Positions 44,040-55,949 of a stretch of DNA of 64,000 nucleotides are shown here, piece by piece. The notes below the pieces were generated by a model. It was given only the letters and a program-made list of their open reading frames with translations, did not search any database and was not told the DNA's origin. Position 1 is the first letter of the stretch. Each line of letters starts with the position of its first letter. The stretch comes from Bradysia coprophila (Eukaryota; Arthropoda; Insecta; Diptera; Sciaridae), in NCBI RefSeq assembly GCF_014529535.1, contig NW_023503339.1, positions 310,001 to 374,000 on the forward strand. The letters are read 5' to 3'. Made by a program: the position numbers and the translations under genes.

Positions 44040-46190
44040 TGTGCTTGAAGACTGAAATTCGACACGCATTCTACGATCGGAGAGTTCAATTTTTCTGTAC
44101 TAGTGCGCAAAAGTGACGTTTGGAAAAATGAAGATCCCACAACTGTACATAAAATCTTGTTGATAACTTGTGCCTAAACTGGAATTTTGCTCATACGATG
44201 TGTTGCCTTTCATTGATCAAGTGTGCATGCTTTGTTGTTGAAATGTCTGTAGAGTGTAAATGGCATTGTGGTTTCGGCTCATATCAGAAGCAAAAAAATC
44301 GTCGTTTGTGACTCGTGATGACAGATGAATTTTTCGGTACACGTCGTACGACTCACTTGATAGTTACTGACTGACTGCCGACTAAGCGAGTTTCATATTA
44401 CTACCACCTCGATCGTGATTTACGCTCATTATTTCGTAAATATTTTCCCTTTTAGTCACCCCGAAAATAACTGATGTCCGACCAGTATCCACTCATACGG
44501 ACAATTTGGCTGAACATAATGGTTATGATATTACGTCGAATGATTCGTTTTCTCAACACAATAATGATTACACTGCCAGTGCACAGATTCGGGATAGTTG
44601 TTGTCATCGAGTGTTATACTTTTAGAATGAATTTAAACGTGTTCAAAATCCCATTATTGACCCATATTCAATACCTAGTTGTATTTAGCTAACAGGAAAT
44701 TCTCGTGTGATTTTTATTGCCAACTACTTCTCGCATCTGTTCCTGTCGATCATAGAAAATCCCTTCAAATGTTTGAACTGAACAGAATGCTGACTAAAAT
44801 TCATAAACGCCCGCATATACTTGTTGAAACGAATTTCAACCCTCTCCTAAGAATTCGTACCATATAGACTTACTTCATACATCGTAACAATGTTGAATTC
44901 TAATTAGTCGATGGTGTGGCGAACTTTTATTAAACAAATCAACCTATTCCATCTTTGACGTAATAAAAAGTAGGAAAGTTTGATAGGAATTGCACCGCGC
45001 AGACGAAAAATTTCTCCATTTATTGAAGTATATTGACAACCAATTATGTATAAAAATGTGATCAGACGATTTTCTTATGGCCGATTTTCTCCCTCAAATA
45101 TCTAGGACCGTGAAGAAATATATATATATTAGATTTTGGGATGAATAATTGCATTTATTGAAAAAAAAAAAACGAAAAAAATCCGGGTTTTTTACAAAAG
45201 GTCGGTATTAGATTACTCTTTCCGGGAAAAAAAGAATTTCTGGAAAAGATTCATTCTTTCGATTTGACTCTTAACGTTTTCATATAAAAGGCTTTTTCGG
45301 CCGGAAAATCGATTTTCCATTATCCGGAAAAAATTGCGTTACCAAAAAAATTCGAAAGTTCCCGTACTAAAAGCACAAACTATTGAAATTCACGTAAGTG
45401 AAACTTACGAATTTTTCATTGTCTCTGTTCAATGAAAATTTTACATTGAAATTTTATTTTTCATATGACTTCAAGACTCCTACTGGTTGGATTTAACCAA
45501 CTAAATTTTTTACTAGCGTCTCTCAAATTTACGTAACTAGCACTATATTCGGACTATGAGAAAACAGCTGACAAAAACGGTTGATAGAGGTTCAACAACC
45601 AACATTTCGACACCAATTTTACCTCACTACTGACATTGAAGCAAAACTGTGCTCTTATTAAGATGTGTATGCACATGAGCTCAAAGGATTAATTTTCCCA
45701 ATCAGTCTGTGACGTTTCGTATCAGAATATTTCTGAAACTGATTCTCATTGAACATGGCGTTCTATTATTGGAGGAGTTAATTTTACACTCATCAAATTT
45801 TCGCAATATATGTCAATAATCAACGAACATCCAGTAAAACTTATGTTTAGTAAACTGCTTTCCAAGTCATGATACCCGTCGCGGTATTATATATCGGCCT
45901 CCGATTTGGACGTGTGAAAGCTCATTGAACTCGTACGAATGTCAGATTTTTTTAAAGCTAGTTGGGGGTCAGTAGGAACCAAAGCAGAGAATTTTAAATA
46001 TTACCAGAGCCAAAGACTACGAATTTTTTTTCAATTTTTTTTTCATGTGATGCAGACCGTCTGTGACGCGCGCCTATGATAGAATTGCAATGATTGAGTG
46101 GCTGGATGACCGCAAATTTGATAATTTGTTGTTAAAGCTTCCAAACTTTCTTCATTATTTTTTTTCAATTCTAACTCTTCTTACGAGTTT
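44040..46190. other. Non-coding stretch
   Basis: AT-rich, no gene or long repeat seen. Confidence 0.4.
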
Positions 46191-46200
46191 CTATTATTGA

Positions 46201-46363
46201 TAGTGCCTATATTCGTGAAAATATTTTCGTGAACTCTCTCGATTTTCGTTAAATTTTCACGATTTTCGCGAATTTTCTTGAATTTTCTTTTCACAAAAAA
46301 GCGAAAATCAAGAAAATTCACGAAAATATTTTCACGAAAATATTTTCACGAATATAGGCACTG
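46201..46363. mobile_element. hAT-like MITE, 7/8 TSD match
   Basis: Ends TAGTGCCTATATTCGTGAAA and (complement) CAGTGCCTATATTCGTGAAA; flanking ATTATTGA and ATTATTAA match at 7 of 8. The interior is repetitive ATTTTCGTGAA. Confidence 0.7.
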
Positions 46364-46960
46364 ATTATTAATTGAAATGAACGGCTCTGTTAGTCAGAAA
46401 ATGTTGGCACACATAGATTTCATTTTTGCTTTTCGAAATGTTTCCCAGACAAATGGTCGAAATTGGTCCCCGGTTACCCGAGCACTGCCGGAACGCAAGC
46501 CAGTGTGGCGTTCATTCGTCATGGGAAAGTTTAGATTGGCTATTGTGGTGATTCGATAATTATTCTGGGATACACGGAAAACCACGACTTGGAAGGCGGA
46601 GCAATTGACCGACGAGCACAAACCCGACTCTGTAGCGTAGAAAATGGTGATGCTGGAGAAAAAGCTTCGGAGGGCCAAAATGGTATTGCACGTGTCGTTT
46701 GGTTTCGTCACAATGAAGATATCTCTTGTTTATTTATGTCTAAGATCACAACGGTGAAGAAATTGATGAGATTGCAATAGCTAGAAGCCTCAGAGGGATT
46801 TTTTTTGAAAGTCGGAGTTTTTTTTAGCGACGATTTGTTTACATGCCCAGATATCCCTTGGCCTCAATAGTCTAAAACCGCAGTCGTTTTAATTTTATTT
46901 TATTTAAGTTTCCTACTTCCAAAAGTCGACAATAGGTGTCTTTTGTCCGTGATTTACTAC
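46364..46960. other. Coding-like composition without an assignable gene
   Basis: Plus frames 46377-46559 and 46589-46780 look less AT-rich than the surroundings and include balanced codons, but neither shows a domain and they do not join by clear splice sites. Possibly a decayed exon. Confidence 0.25.
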
Positions 46961-47514
46961 TGTGCACAAACTTTTTCTCTCATAACTTTTACTATAGAAT
47001 AGAAGATAGCGCGCACATCCATCTTTAAAATAATATGAATCAGTGGAATGTAACATTTAATTTTGTAGTTGTGATGTTGTATGACCGAATGAAAGTGAGT
47101 TCATGCAACGCAGAAAAATAACATTTTAGTTGTACGTATATTAGTCATCGCTCCTTCAGCGTCGTTTGTACGTTATTCAAACAAAGAAAAGAAAAACAGC
47201 ATTGACAACATCACTGCAGTTATATTTGAACTAATAATTCATAGCCAAAGTTCAGTTTGATTATATCGGACAGCAGAAATGAAGTAATTTGTTTATCTGT
47301 TTTCTAGGTGAATGATAACGATCAACTATCTATTTCAGAAGAGTGATGAATGTACGGTGAATGATGACAATTTAAATACTGGTATCTTACAGAAAAATAC
47401 ATGCTAGATGTAATGAAGTAGAAGATTTTGTGTTTATCAAATACAATAAAATATTTTAGACGTCAGGAGTAAAAGATTAATTTCTATACCTATGACATAC
47501 GCTATCTCTGTAAC

Positions 47515-47690
47515 CATAGCACTGAACAAAGCACTAGAACAGAATTTTCAAGAGGGGCCTTCTCGACGCAGTAGTCCAAATTTCTCATATAAAAATAAAT
47601 AAATTAATTGGAGCGCAGTAGCATTTTTCAAAAATGAAGGGCCAAATGACCGTTAAAAAAATCTGCTCTAGTGCTTTGTTCAGTGCTATG
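47515..47690. mobile_element. MITE with 7-bp TSD
   Basis: Ends CATAGCACTGAACAAAGCAC and its complement; exact 7-bp flanks CTGTAAC at 47508-47514 and 47691-47697. CA...TG ends with a 7-8 bp TSD recall P-type elements, an inference. Confidence 0.75.
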
Positions 47691-47832
47691 CTGTAACTAA
47701 AGGTAATATTTTGGTTTTGTTACTGTTGTCTTGCTGGCACATTCAGATAATTTATTCAGAATGACGTTGTGTTGCTGAGGGTTATCGTGCCATATGAAAA
47801 TCAAAGAAAAAACTGGTTTTTCTTTTCTAACT

Positions 47833-47872
47833 AGCCAACGTTTCGGTTTGGAATCAAACCATCTTCAGGGCT
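47833..47872 (-). ncRNA. Hammerhead ribozyme core, left arm
   Basis: Read on the minus strand this is the same 40-nt motif as at 48977-49016: stem I AGCC/GGCT, core CTGAAGA, stem II GGTTTG-ATTC-CAAACC, GAAA, then ACGTT with a self-complementary ACGT in place of stem III. Confidence 0.6.
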
Positions 47873-48154
47873 CTATTTATTCGACATGAAAAAAGAAAAT
47901 TTACAAAGAACTTAGGTCTTGGACCATTATAACAAATTTAAGCGCGATTGTTTACCTGTAGTTTCTTTAATTCCTTATTGAGGAAAACGTCGTGATATTA
48001 AAACTGATTTAAACCATGCAAAGTGCAAATTTTGGTTACGATAAAAATTGAAAAAGACTTTGGATAGACTAACTTCGAGACGAAAGCACTCATTTAAATG
48101 TAAACAAACTGTTGTCAAGTGCTGATTGGTTAAATATGATGAGGGCTGGGACTA

Positions 48155-48694
48155 TTAGCTTACGTTCCACGACTATCTGAAGCATTAAAGCGCCAAGTAC
48201 AATATTTTATCCCAGATGTGACCGTTGCGAACCGACCCGATGACAAATTGGGGCGCTTGTATTCGAAACAAAAGGACAAAATAGATGACATGCAGACGTC
48301 CGACGTAGTATACCAGATCACTTGTTCATGTGGATCTCTGTACATTGGAGAGACATGTCAAAGGGCATGCGTCAGAAAACAACAGCATAAGAATTCAGTC
48401 TCACTGACCAATCTGGCTAAACCTAAGACAGCCTCGGCACTAGCCCTCCACACCAAGACAACTGGCCACGAATTCGACTTCGATTCCATGAAGGTTTTGG
48501 ATCGCCAAAGAGTCAAGAAAAAGCTCCAAATATCAGAGGTGAACCATATCATCATGAACAAGGGCAAGACCTGCAACTACAAACAGGACACAGAGCATAT
48601 CGCACCGGCTTATTCGAACATTTTGCAACTTCACAAGTCCAACAACACCGGCGCAATGTCCACACAGAATCATCAATTCATACCGGTTAGCTAA
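48155..48694 (+). CDS. GIY-YIG endonuclease remnant of a Penelope-like element
   Basis: The frame is open from 48155; a start such as GTG/ATG is not meaningful because the protein is 5'-truncated. It opens with the PLE linker (YVPRLSEALKRQV ... TVANRPDDKLGRLYS), then VVYQITCSCGSLYIGETCQR (GIY-YIG variant V-Y and Y-I-G), Arg and QHK (core helix), LHTKTTGHEFDF (H..TTGH), and the LQISEVNHI helix with the catalytic-type Glu. In intact elements this nuclease nicks the target for reverse transcription. Here only the nuclease half is left, between inverted arms, so the unit cannot mobilise itself. The nuclease frame is undamaged. Confidence 0.85.
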   Translation, partial: LAYVPRLSEALKRQVQYFIPDVTVANRPDDKLGRLYSKQKDKIDDMQTSDVVYQITCSCGSLYIGETCQRACVRKQQHKNSVSLTNLAKPKTASALALHTKTTGHEFDFDSMKVLDRQRVKKKLQISEVNHIIMNKGKTCNYKQDTEHIAPAYSNILQLHKSNNTGAMSTQNHQFIPVS

Positions 48695-48976
48695 TAGTCC
48701 CAGCCCTCATCATATTTAACCAATCAGCACTTGACAACAGTTTGTTTACATTTAAATGAGTGCTTTCGTCTCGAAGTTAGTCTATCCAAAGTCTTTTTCA
48801 ATTTTTATCGTAACCAAAATTTGCACTTTGCATGGTTTAAATCAGTTTTAATATCACGACGTTTTCCTCAATAAGGAATTAAAGAAACTACAGGTAAACA
48901 ATCGCGCTTAAATTTGTTATAATGGTCCAAGACCTAAGTTCTTTGTAAATTTTCTTTTTTCATGTCGAATAAATAG

Positions 48977-49016
48977 AGCCCTGAAGATGGTTTGATTCCA
49001 AACCGAAACGTTGGCT
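48977..49016 (+). ncRNA. Hammerhead ribozyme core, right arm
   Basis: AGCC (stem I), CTGAAGA (box 1), TGGTTTGATTCCAAACC (stem-loop II), GAAA (box 2), CGTT and GGCT (stem I partner). Box 1 and box 2 are exact. The only stem III possible is palindromic ACGT, so cleavage would need a dimer, as described for minimal hammerheads in Penelope-like elements. Predicted cut after GTT (49012). Confidence 0.6.
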
Positions 49017-49924
49017 AGTTAGAAAAGAAAAACCAGTTTTTTCTTTGATTTTCATATGGCACGATAACCCTCAGCAACACAACGTCATTCTGAATAAAGG
49101 TAATATTTTTTCGACGATCAGTTTCGTAAGAATTTAAAGCTGAAACAGTTTGAATCGACATACTAGAAAGAGTCAATTTTTAAGAGAATCTATAGTTAGT
49201 CAATTGCAAAAAATACATTGAAAACTATGTCAATTCAGCTCTTTACATTATGGTCGAACGTTTGCACGTAGTTACAAGGAATCTAAAATATCTACGCAAA
49301 GTAGAGCGAAACTGACCAATCTCATATTCTAGTTGTACCTCGATAAATTTTCGTTCGACAGACCCGACTTGACTTAACATTAATTTGACATAGTAGTTAT
49401 GGCAATTATTTAAAAAACATAAGAGATGCAATGGAATCGTACGCTAAGAGTATTCATAGCTGGTGTTGGTCAAAGATCAGTTTTAGGAGTCTTTGTCTCA
49501 ATGTTGCTAATGTCAAGCAAATTGCATCTATCAATTTGAGAGATGATGCAATCAACCTTCAAACTTCAATCAAAGTATTTTTCAATGATCATCATTCTTC
49601 AGGGTCTCTGATAACGCCCGTAAAATATTTTGTTCAATCTATTGTTTGCAATAAGAGAGATAGACTTTAGTGATCACTCAGTCGTAACGATTGTTTTTAC
49701 GATCACTTGATGTCTTGCTGCATGATCGAATAAAGATGATGAAGTTTTATGTGAAGGAGGAAATAAAAATAAAAATGTGCTGTGTCGTCAGCTGTCGCGC
49801 TGTACCCCACAAACAAAATTGACTGTCTAGCAGGTGATAAAATGGAGTCGAAAATACTTAGGTGTGATTTGACTGGATTCATTTTTACCAAACGCTAAAA
49901 ACGTGTACTTATAGGATAGTTACT

Positions 49925-50066
49925 TATTGGCACTCGAGGCGCAAGCTGGCAACACCATTTAGCAAAAATATACGGAAAAATGAGAGACATAACAACTCGT
50001 GATCTTTGCTCATGCACTTTTTTCATATGAAAATCACGCCCCTACAGTGCATCTCAAGTGCCAATA
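49925..50066. repeat. Short MITE in copy B
   Basis: Ends TATTGGCACTCGAGGCGC and (complement) TATTGGCACTTGAGATGC. 142 bp, no TSD found. Confidence 0.6.
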
Positions 50067-50113
50067 GGATGAAGTACGATTTCACTTTGAGAACTTCTTA
50101 TAAAATTTCCGCT

Positions 50114-50770
50114 CTGGGGTGGAATTACGGCTGCAGTTTTCTATATAGAAAAGACGTAGAAAAGAGTTTCTTCTATATAGAAAAAGAACCGTTTTTTGCT
50201 TAAAATGTTTCATTTTTAGAGACAATAGTATGTGTAATCGTAGTAGGCATAAGTTTTTCCAGCTCTTTCCATCCCGGAAAGTTTTGGTTGTCCCCCCTCA
50301 TAACTCGGCGGTTCGCTGATGGTAAATTTTCAGAATCTGTAAAATCGTCTATCAGCGGACGCCTGAGTTTCAATGGTAAACGAATAAAACTTGCTGGAGA
50401 CGATAGAGCGTGAAAAACTATGGAACAAATCCGTTATTGGCGGAGAAAAAAATTTGATAGCGGAGATCGCCGTAGAACATGGGTTTGAAAATGCAGACCT
50501 CCGCCAATTGCAATAATTTTGTATGACCATTTACCTCAGATTAAATTTTTAACACTTTGAGGCAATAGATGAAGGATCAGTCTAATGCATGAAACTACGA
50601 TTTTTTCTTGAAACTAGAGTTTTCAGTCTTAAAAATTGTAACGCAACAGACCGTTATTGACAAAATCTGCCCTTGTAAAAAAATGTTCATTTTCTATATA
50701 GAAAAGACTCTTTTCTAAGCAGAAAAGATTCTTTTCTATATAGAAAACTGCAGCCGTAATTCCACCCCTG
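50114..50770. mobile_element. 657-bp TIR element in copy B
   Basis: Ends CTGGGGTGGAATTACGGCTG and (complement) CAGGGGTGGAATTACGGCTG, with TTTCTATATAGAAAAGA repeats just inside both arms. No transposase frame. hAT-like from the ends only; the flanks do not match. Confidence 0.7.
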
Positions 50771-52896
50771 TTACGAAATCCCGCATTTCTCTCTTCTATC
50801 CCTCTTTCAACACAGAACAAAAACAAGCCATTTTCATATCACTTAATAGGGACAAAAATACGACTTTTCCGTAAACCAAAGGTTTTAATTGAATCCTAAG
50901 ACCAAATTGTAACAAGCGACCACACTCGATTTAGCTTTACGTAAAAACGTTGAAGTGTGGCTTCGGATGTGGCGGATTTGGAAGAATATAAATTTTGATA
51001 GAATTTTACATTTCCTGCAAATAATAATACAAAGTGCTGGAACAAGTCAACAAAAACACAAGACATATATTACCGTTCAACATTAATTTAAGTTCCATTT
51101 CACCTAAATGACTTATGTGGTTTCTGTGTGCCTGAGTGGTGAACTGTGTTTGTGTGTGTGTGTGTAACACCTCTTTCTTAATATGCTTTCTGGAGCATAA
51201 ATTTTACCAGCATTGTTTTTGGCATTGTTGTCGGTCTTTGATGTCACCCATAGTTTCAGAACTAAAATAGTTTTGCGAAAAGGGACACAAACACGATTCT
51301 TGTTGCATATGTGTATGATGCATAGCATTCACTCTTGTTTCAAAACATAGAAGTGGGAAAATTTTAATAGACAAACTAATCAACGGACGACAAACTTTTG
51401 AAATTTTTGTTGTCCTTTATGATTGTCATCACCCCGGTACTACAGCTGACACCGGTAACAGCTTAAAGTACAAAATTCGACAATTTTTATATGCAATCTT
51501 GAAACGATGGATGGGCCATAAGTTTAACTGAATCAGGTAAAAAAGGAAAGGGTGCGCCGCTTTGTGTTTTAATTTCTATGTGAAAGCACTTTAGTAGTAA
51601 ATTCGTACTTCAAAACTTTCAGAACTGCGACGATTTTAGCAGTGCAAATGCTTTGGCTCTTCTATTAAAAATCCCACTTTGGTATCTAAGCTGTTACATA
51701 TCCGTTCCTCTACTTTTTTCTCTCATTTTATATAATTTTTTACGTGTGCAACACAGTATGTTTATCTTTTAGATTTCTTTCAAATCTCATTAAAAATTTT
51801 GATCAAATTAAACAAAGACAGATATTTGCTCTAGTATTGATATAATTGTAGGTGGCGACTTATGTTACAATATCGGTCGGCTTCGGTTATTTTATTTGGA
51901 GATTGTAGCTTCTTCGTAGCAATGAGAACAAATCGAAACAAGTGCGACTGAGGAAGCAGAACAAATGCAAGAAAAAATTAATTTAAGAAAATTTTCGTGT
52001 AAGTGAAGGGGTTTCTCAGAGTGCAAACAGTCTTTTTAGAATACATTGGCTGGAAGCTAGCGTAACATTTTATAGGAGGAAGGATCCAACATTTTCCTTC
52101 GTAAATTGATTAGAGCAAGTAACAGATTCTGGGTTCATGTAGTAGTCGAGCTTATGTGTATACGCCATTGATACTCCTGAATTTTTTTGTGGTATCACAA
52201 CACTTTCCTTGTGCTAACACAATTTTATTTTGTGCCACAATTAGTTTGACCAAACATTGAGTTTTCATTGAAGTTTTGACGCTGATGAACCCATTTTATT
52301 TTTCTAAAAACATATATTGATGTCACTGTACAGACACGATACCCCAATTAACTTATATAATTGAAATCGACCAAGGAAAGTTAATATTTAAACAGATTTG
52401 CTATTATAAACAGGTCGATCTCTTTAATATTTGCATAATGATTTTTCCAGCTTAAAAAAACAACCTGCCGAAATCGGACACATTTTGCAGTAGACTCCAT
52501 TTTGAGAGAGACTATTTTTGAGAAAACATTTCCTCTTTTTTTATTTTTCCACATTTTCATTGCCTTGGATCAATGTGGGAGAATTTACGAAAATATTGGA
52601 AAATAGTTCCTGCATTTGTATATATGTCTAGGAAAGGTGACTATACTAACAATAGTGATATAAGAAAAATTTTGGTGTTTCTTTGGTGATCGGAAAAGCA
52701 AGGGTTACAGGGGCAGAACTACGCGGGACGTAGGGTTGTCGTCTTACGATAAACATTATTTTTAAATTACAAAATTGAATTTATTTTTTGCAACAAAATA
52801 TCTCTAACCCTTCGAATTCATCACCATCTGACGTTTTTATTGAACACCTTCGAGGCTTCGTATGTTCATTTTCTTCCACACTACTCATACCTAGTT

Positions 52897-53106
52897 TCAC
52901 ACACGATCTGCCACACTGTTGATACTGGCAATCATTCGTACAGCAAAAGTTTTTCCTTCCCCAAATTCGTTCATGCCACGTATCGCACCTGGTGTCGAAC
53001 AAAATGTGCATATTGTTCCTTCCAACTTCGTCTGCCATTGAGGGACATGCTTTTTCGAAAATTCCCCCAGCATCTGCATGGCATCCTCCGTAATAACACC
53101 ATCCAG
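52897..53106 (-). CDS. Single exon resembling the C-terminal half of an insect odorant-binding protein
   Basis: Begins after a TATTCAG acceptor with LDGVITEDAMQMLGEFSKKH and ends in a TGA (70 codons with stop). The GVIT..A......F......W layout, a following CSTPG and the short length recall the last exon of general odorant-binding proteins (PBP/GOBP fold), which carry odorants in sensory lymph. However, the last two conserved Cys positions appear as Phe and Arg (MNEFGEGKTFAVRMI), and no upstream exon was found, so it may be a pseudogene or a different protein. It lies just beyond the right edge of segmental copy B. Confidence 0.28.
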   Translation of the reverse strand: MDGVITEDAMQMLGEFSKKHVPQWQTKLEGTICTFCSTPGAIRGMNEFGEGKTFAVRMIASINSVADRV

Positions 53107-53109
53107 CTG

Positions 53110-55730
53110 AATATTTTGAAACAATAACGGTTGTAGAAAATTAAAATTTATTTATTGACTTCAATTTAGAAGAGCTTGCCGTTTACTGTAGTTACTATCA
53201 TGTACATTGTTGAAATCAAAAGAAAATCCATGTTGCTATCGTGAACGGTATATTGCTGATGTGAATGAATTACTTCATTGCATTCGCTACCTATTTAAAT
53301 GTACATTGCACATACCGAATATTTATTTAAATTTTTGTCGACACACGTAACGGCTGACTGACGTGACGTGTGTAGAAACGAGACGTATGTGAGAAGCAAT
53401 TAAACATTTTCGAATTAAACAACTGAATCAACTGAAGAAATTAAAAAAACTCATTGCTGAGACAACAACTAGCTCTGGAATTCAGAATATTGTACTATTT
53501 TAGTAGTTTGAAGGTCTTGTACTTCATTTGTTCTTGCAAGCACATAGTTTGTTGATTTAACAATATTTGCGAATATTGACGAAGTTCCTCGTAGCTTAAC
53601 CAATATAATTCACCTTGAAATTGTTAATTTGAGTAGAATAGATATAATATAGGCACTAAGTGAAAAATGATAAGGGAGAATGCATCATCAACTATTATCG
53701 ACAAAAACGAAAAAAAAATACTCGACGACTTACGGTTAACGTGCTGCTAAATTGTCCACATATAACATGTACATATTAAAGCGGAGGAAGTAAAATATTG
53801 TCATATGTGCGTTGCCAATCCACTGAACTTCGTTGAAAAAATGGCATATTCCTCTCACTCTGGGAATTGATAATTCAGTGGAGAAAATTTTTGTCTTATT
53901 CCCACTCTATTTTATGAAAATCCATGCCATAAGTGCAGTACTGAATTTGAATCAATAAATGAACAAATGAATTGAGAAATAAGTTTCAACGCACTCTGAT
54001 ATAAGAATATCGTGAATTAAACATTAGAGTGGGTCGATTTGATCAACTTTAAAATCCACATCCAGTGGCTTGTGTAGCTGGAAGAAACTAAACTAAACAG
54101 ATTTGATCGGTATAATTGTACTTGTTGATTTTAAACTTTATTATTTGGAAGTTTTAAAATTTAAGAATTTTTGGAAAGATAGGGTTCTTAAGAATTTTCA
54201 TTCTTTTATTAACAAACTGAACCTGCACACCAAGACTAACCAAGACATCTCATGGCACAAAACGATTGATGAAAAAAATATCAAAAATATTGTTGATGTT
54301 TACCAGAGATTTATGTTCTGCTACTACCAATTCCGCCCTATTACCAATGCGTATGTATAGTATATGCACAGAAAACATAAACACAATTTATAATAATCTA
54401 TGGCATCAAAATATCTACCATACGCATCACTGCCACCACGTCACCGAGTTCCATGTCGTCTCATCACTTCACCGTTATTCCCTCCACACATAACTAAAGA
54501 GCTGACGATAAAAAAAAATGTTCCCATGACTGACTGAGGTGAAATCGAGTGAGGTAAATCGTTTGTCTGCCATCAACCCCACGGTTGAAAAGTGTTATTG
54601 CTTTGTTATTGTGATGTTGTTTTGCTCTATTCTCTATAATTTATCACAGATGGGATTTCATATTAAGGTTATTGTAACGTTTTTTTTTCCTATCCTCGTG
54701 TGTTGTTGTTTCGTTGCCTTTTCCTTTCGCTCTCTTTCCGTGCAATATATATATTTTGTGTTTATATAAATAAATATAAGGGTGCAATTAATTCATTTTT
54801 TTCTAATTCAATTGTAGATATGAAACGTTTATTATATTTTATATTAGACGAGCGATGGACGCGTGCTAGAATTCGGGATGGCACTTTAATTCATTTAAGT
54901 GTTTTCCTTTTCACAAAACGCAATGGTTATTTTCACAGCATCACACCGAAAAATGACAGTCGCGCACACAGAAATATATATAATATTCCCAACGTATTTG
55001 TTGTACTGTCTTACATATTATCATCCCCTTTTTTTTCGTATTTCTATTATTATGAATTTATATTACCTTTTAAACTTTCGCTTGTTCGGAAAACACACAC
55101 AGCGACTTATATATTATATCCGAGCAAAAGTTTTTCGTAGAGGATCGCAAAAAAAAAATGCTTTCAAGAAAATAAAAATTCATATGCTAACATGGTTACT
55201 CTAGCATGGAGAGAGAGGAGGAGATGTGTTATAATAATCCATGATGATGATGTTGAAGCACGACCAGGAACCATATTTTTGAGTGAAATATGTCAAAGTG
55301 GCAATAAACGTAAGACTTAAATATGTAATAAAACGAAGACAATTTTATCAAATTAACCTTATAAATCTCAAAATATTAATCAAAATAAAAGCAATCTCTT
55401 ATCCTGAATTAGAAAAGGTCTTGATGTTATCAGAACACAGTTTTTACAACATAAAATACATACAATACACTTATATACAGGGTGTGTAGTGTACACATAG
55501 TTAACAACTAACTGCGTATATATCGAAACATTTCTGATTCAATATTGCCACGGTCAATTTTAAACTAATGAAATACATTTTGTAATTTTTATGTTTTCAA
55601 GGACTTTACAGATGTGTGAGACGTCACAGCCGCTTGACAACAGGTTGGTTTAATATCAGAATCAACTAAAGCTAGCTTGACATCGGCTGGAAATACAATT
55701 CTACCGTAGGAAAAATATCGAAAAGTTCAG
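53110..55730. other. AT-rich non-coding stretch
   Basis: T-rich and low-complexity; frames at 54103-54360, 54539-54769 and 54700-55140 are compositional. Nothing recognised. Confidence 0.45.
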
Positions 55731-55737
55731 ATTAAAA

Positions 55738-55940
55738 TCACGACAGAGTAAAGTTAACCAGGCAGGAGCGCTGATTTGACCAGGGGCCTGAATGATCTAG
55801 CAGCCCTATATTTTTGCGAGCAAATTTTTTCAATATATGTCAGTGTTCATTTGAGTTCATTTTCATCCAGTGTATTAGGTCCCTTATTTGACGTTTCGAA
55901 AATGAACCGCTCCTGCCTGGTTTATTTTACTCTGCCGTGA
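55738..55940. mobile_element. 203-bp MITE with TTAAAA TSD
   Basis: Ends TCACGACAGAGTAAAGTTAA and (complement) TCACGGCAGAGTAAAATAAA, then a shared CCAGGCAGGAGCG. Flanks TTAAAA at 55732-55737 and 55941-55946. Confidence 0.72.
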
Positions 55941-55949
55941 TTAAAATGG

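Larger units (their letters stand above)
47751..49098. mobile_element. Penelope-derived unit with inverted pLTR-like arms
   Basis: Two arms of about 415 bp (47751-48166 and 48683-49098) in inverted orientation, nearly identical, flank a GIY-YIG endonuclease frame. Outer ends read TTTATTCAGAATGACGTTG. Each arm carries a hammerhead-ribozyme core, a known feature of Penelope-like pLTRs. AAAGGTAATATTTT occurs just outside both sides (47698-47711, 49096-49109), possibly a target duplication. The reverse transcriptase is absent. Confidence 0.8.
46970..52665. repeat. Segmental duplication, copy B
   Basis: Direct duplicate of 36095-41825 (see there). Lacks the hAT, LINE, Merlin-like and 313-bp inserts of copy A, and has instead the MITE 47515-47690, the Penelope-derived unit 47751-49098, and MITEs at 49925 and 50114. 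Confidence 0.85.

Noticed and set aside
46377-46780. Possible WW-domain-like fragment (DTRKTTTW in one frame)
   Set aside because: Too short, followed by a stop, second Trp missing.
54700-55204. Two overlapping plus ORFs of 101-146 codons
   Set aside because: T-rich composition gives Phe/Leu/Tyr-rich translations; no splice sites or domains.
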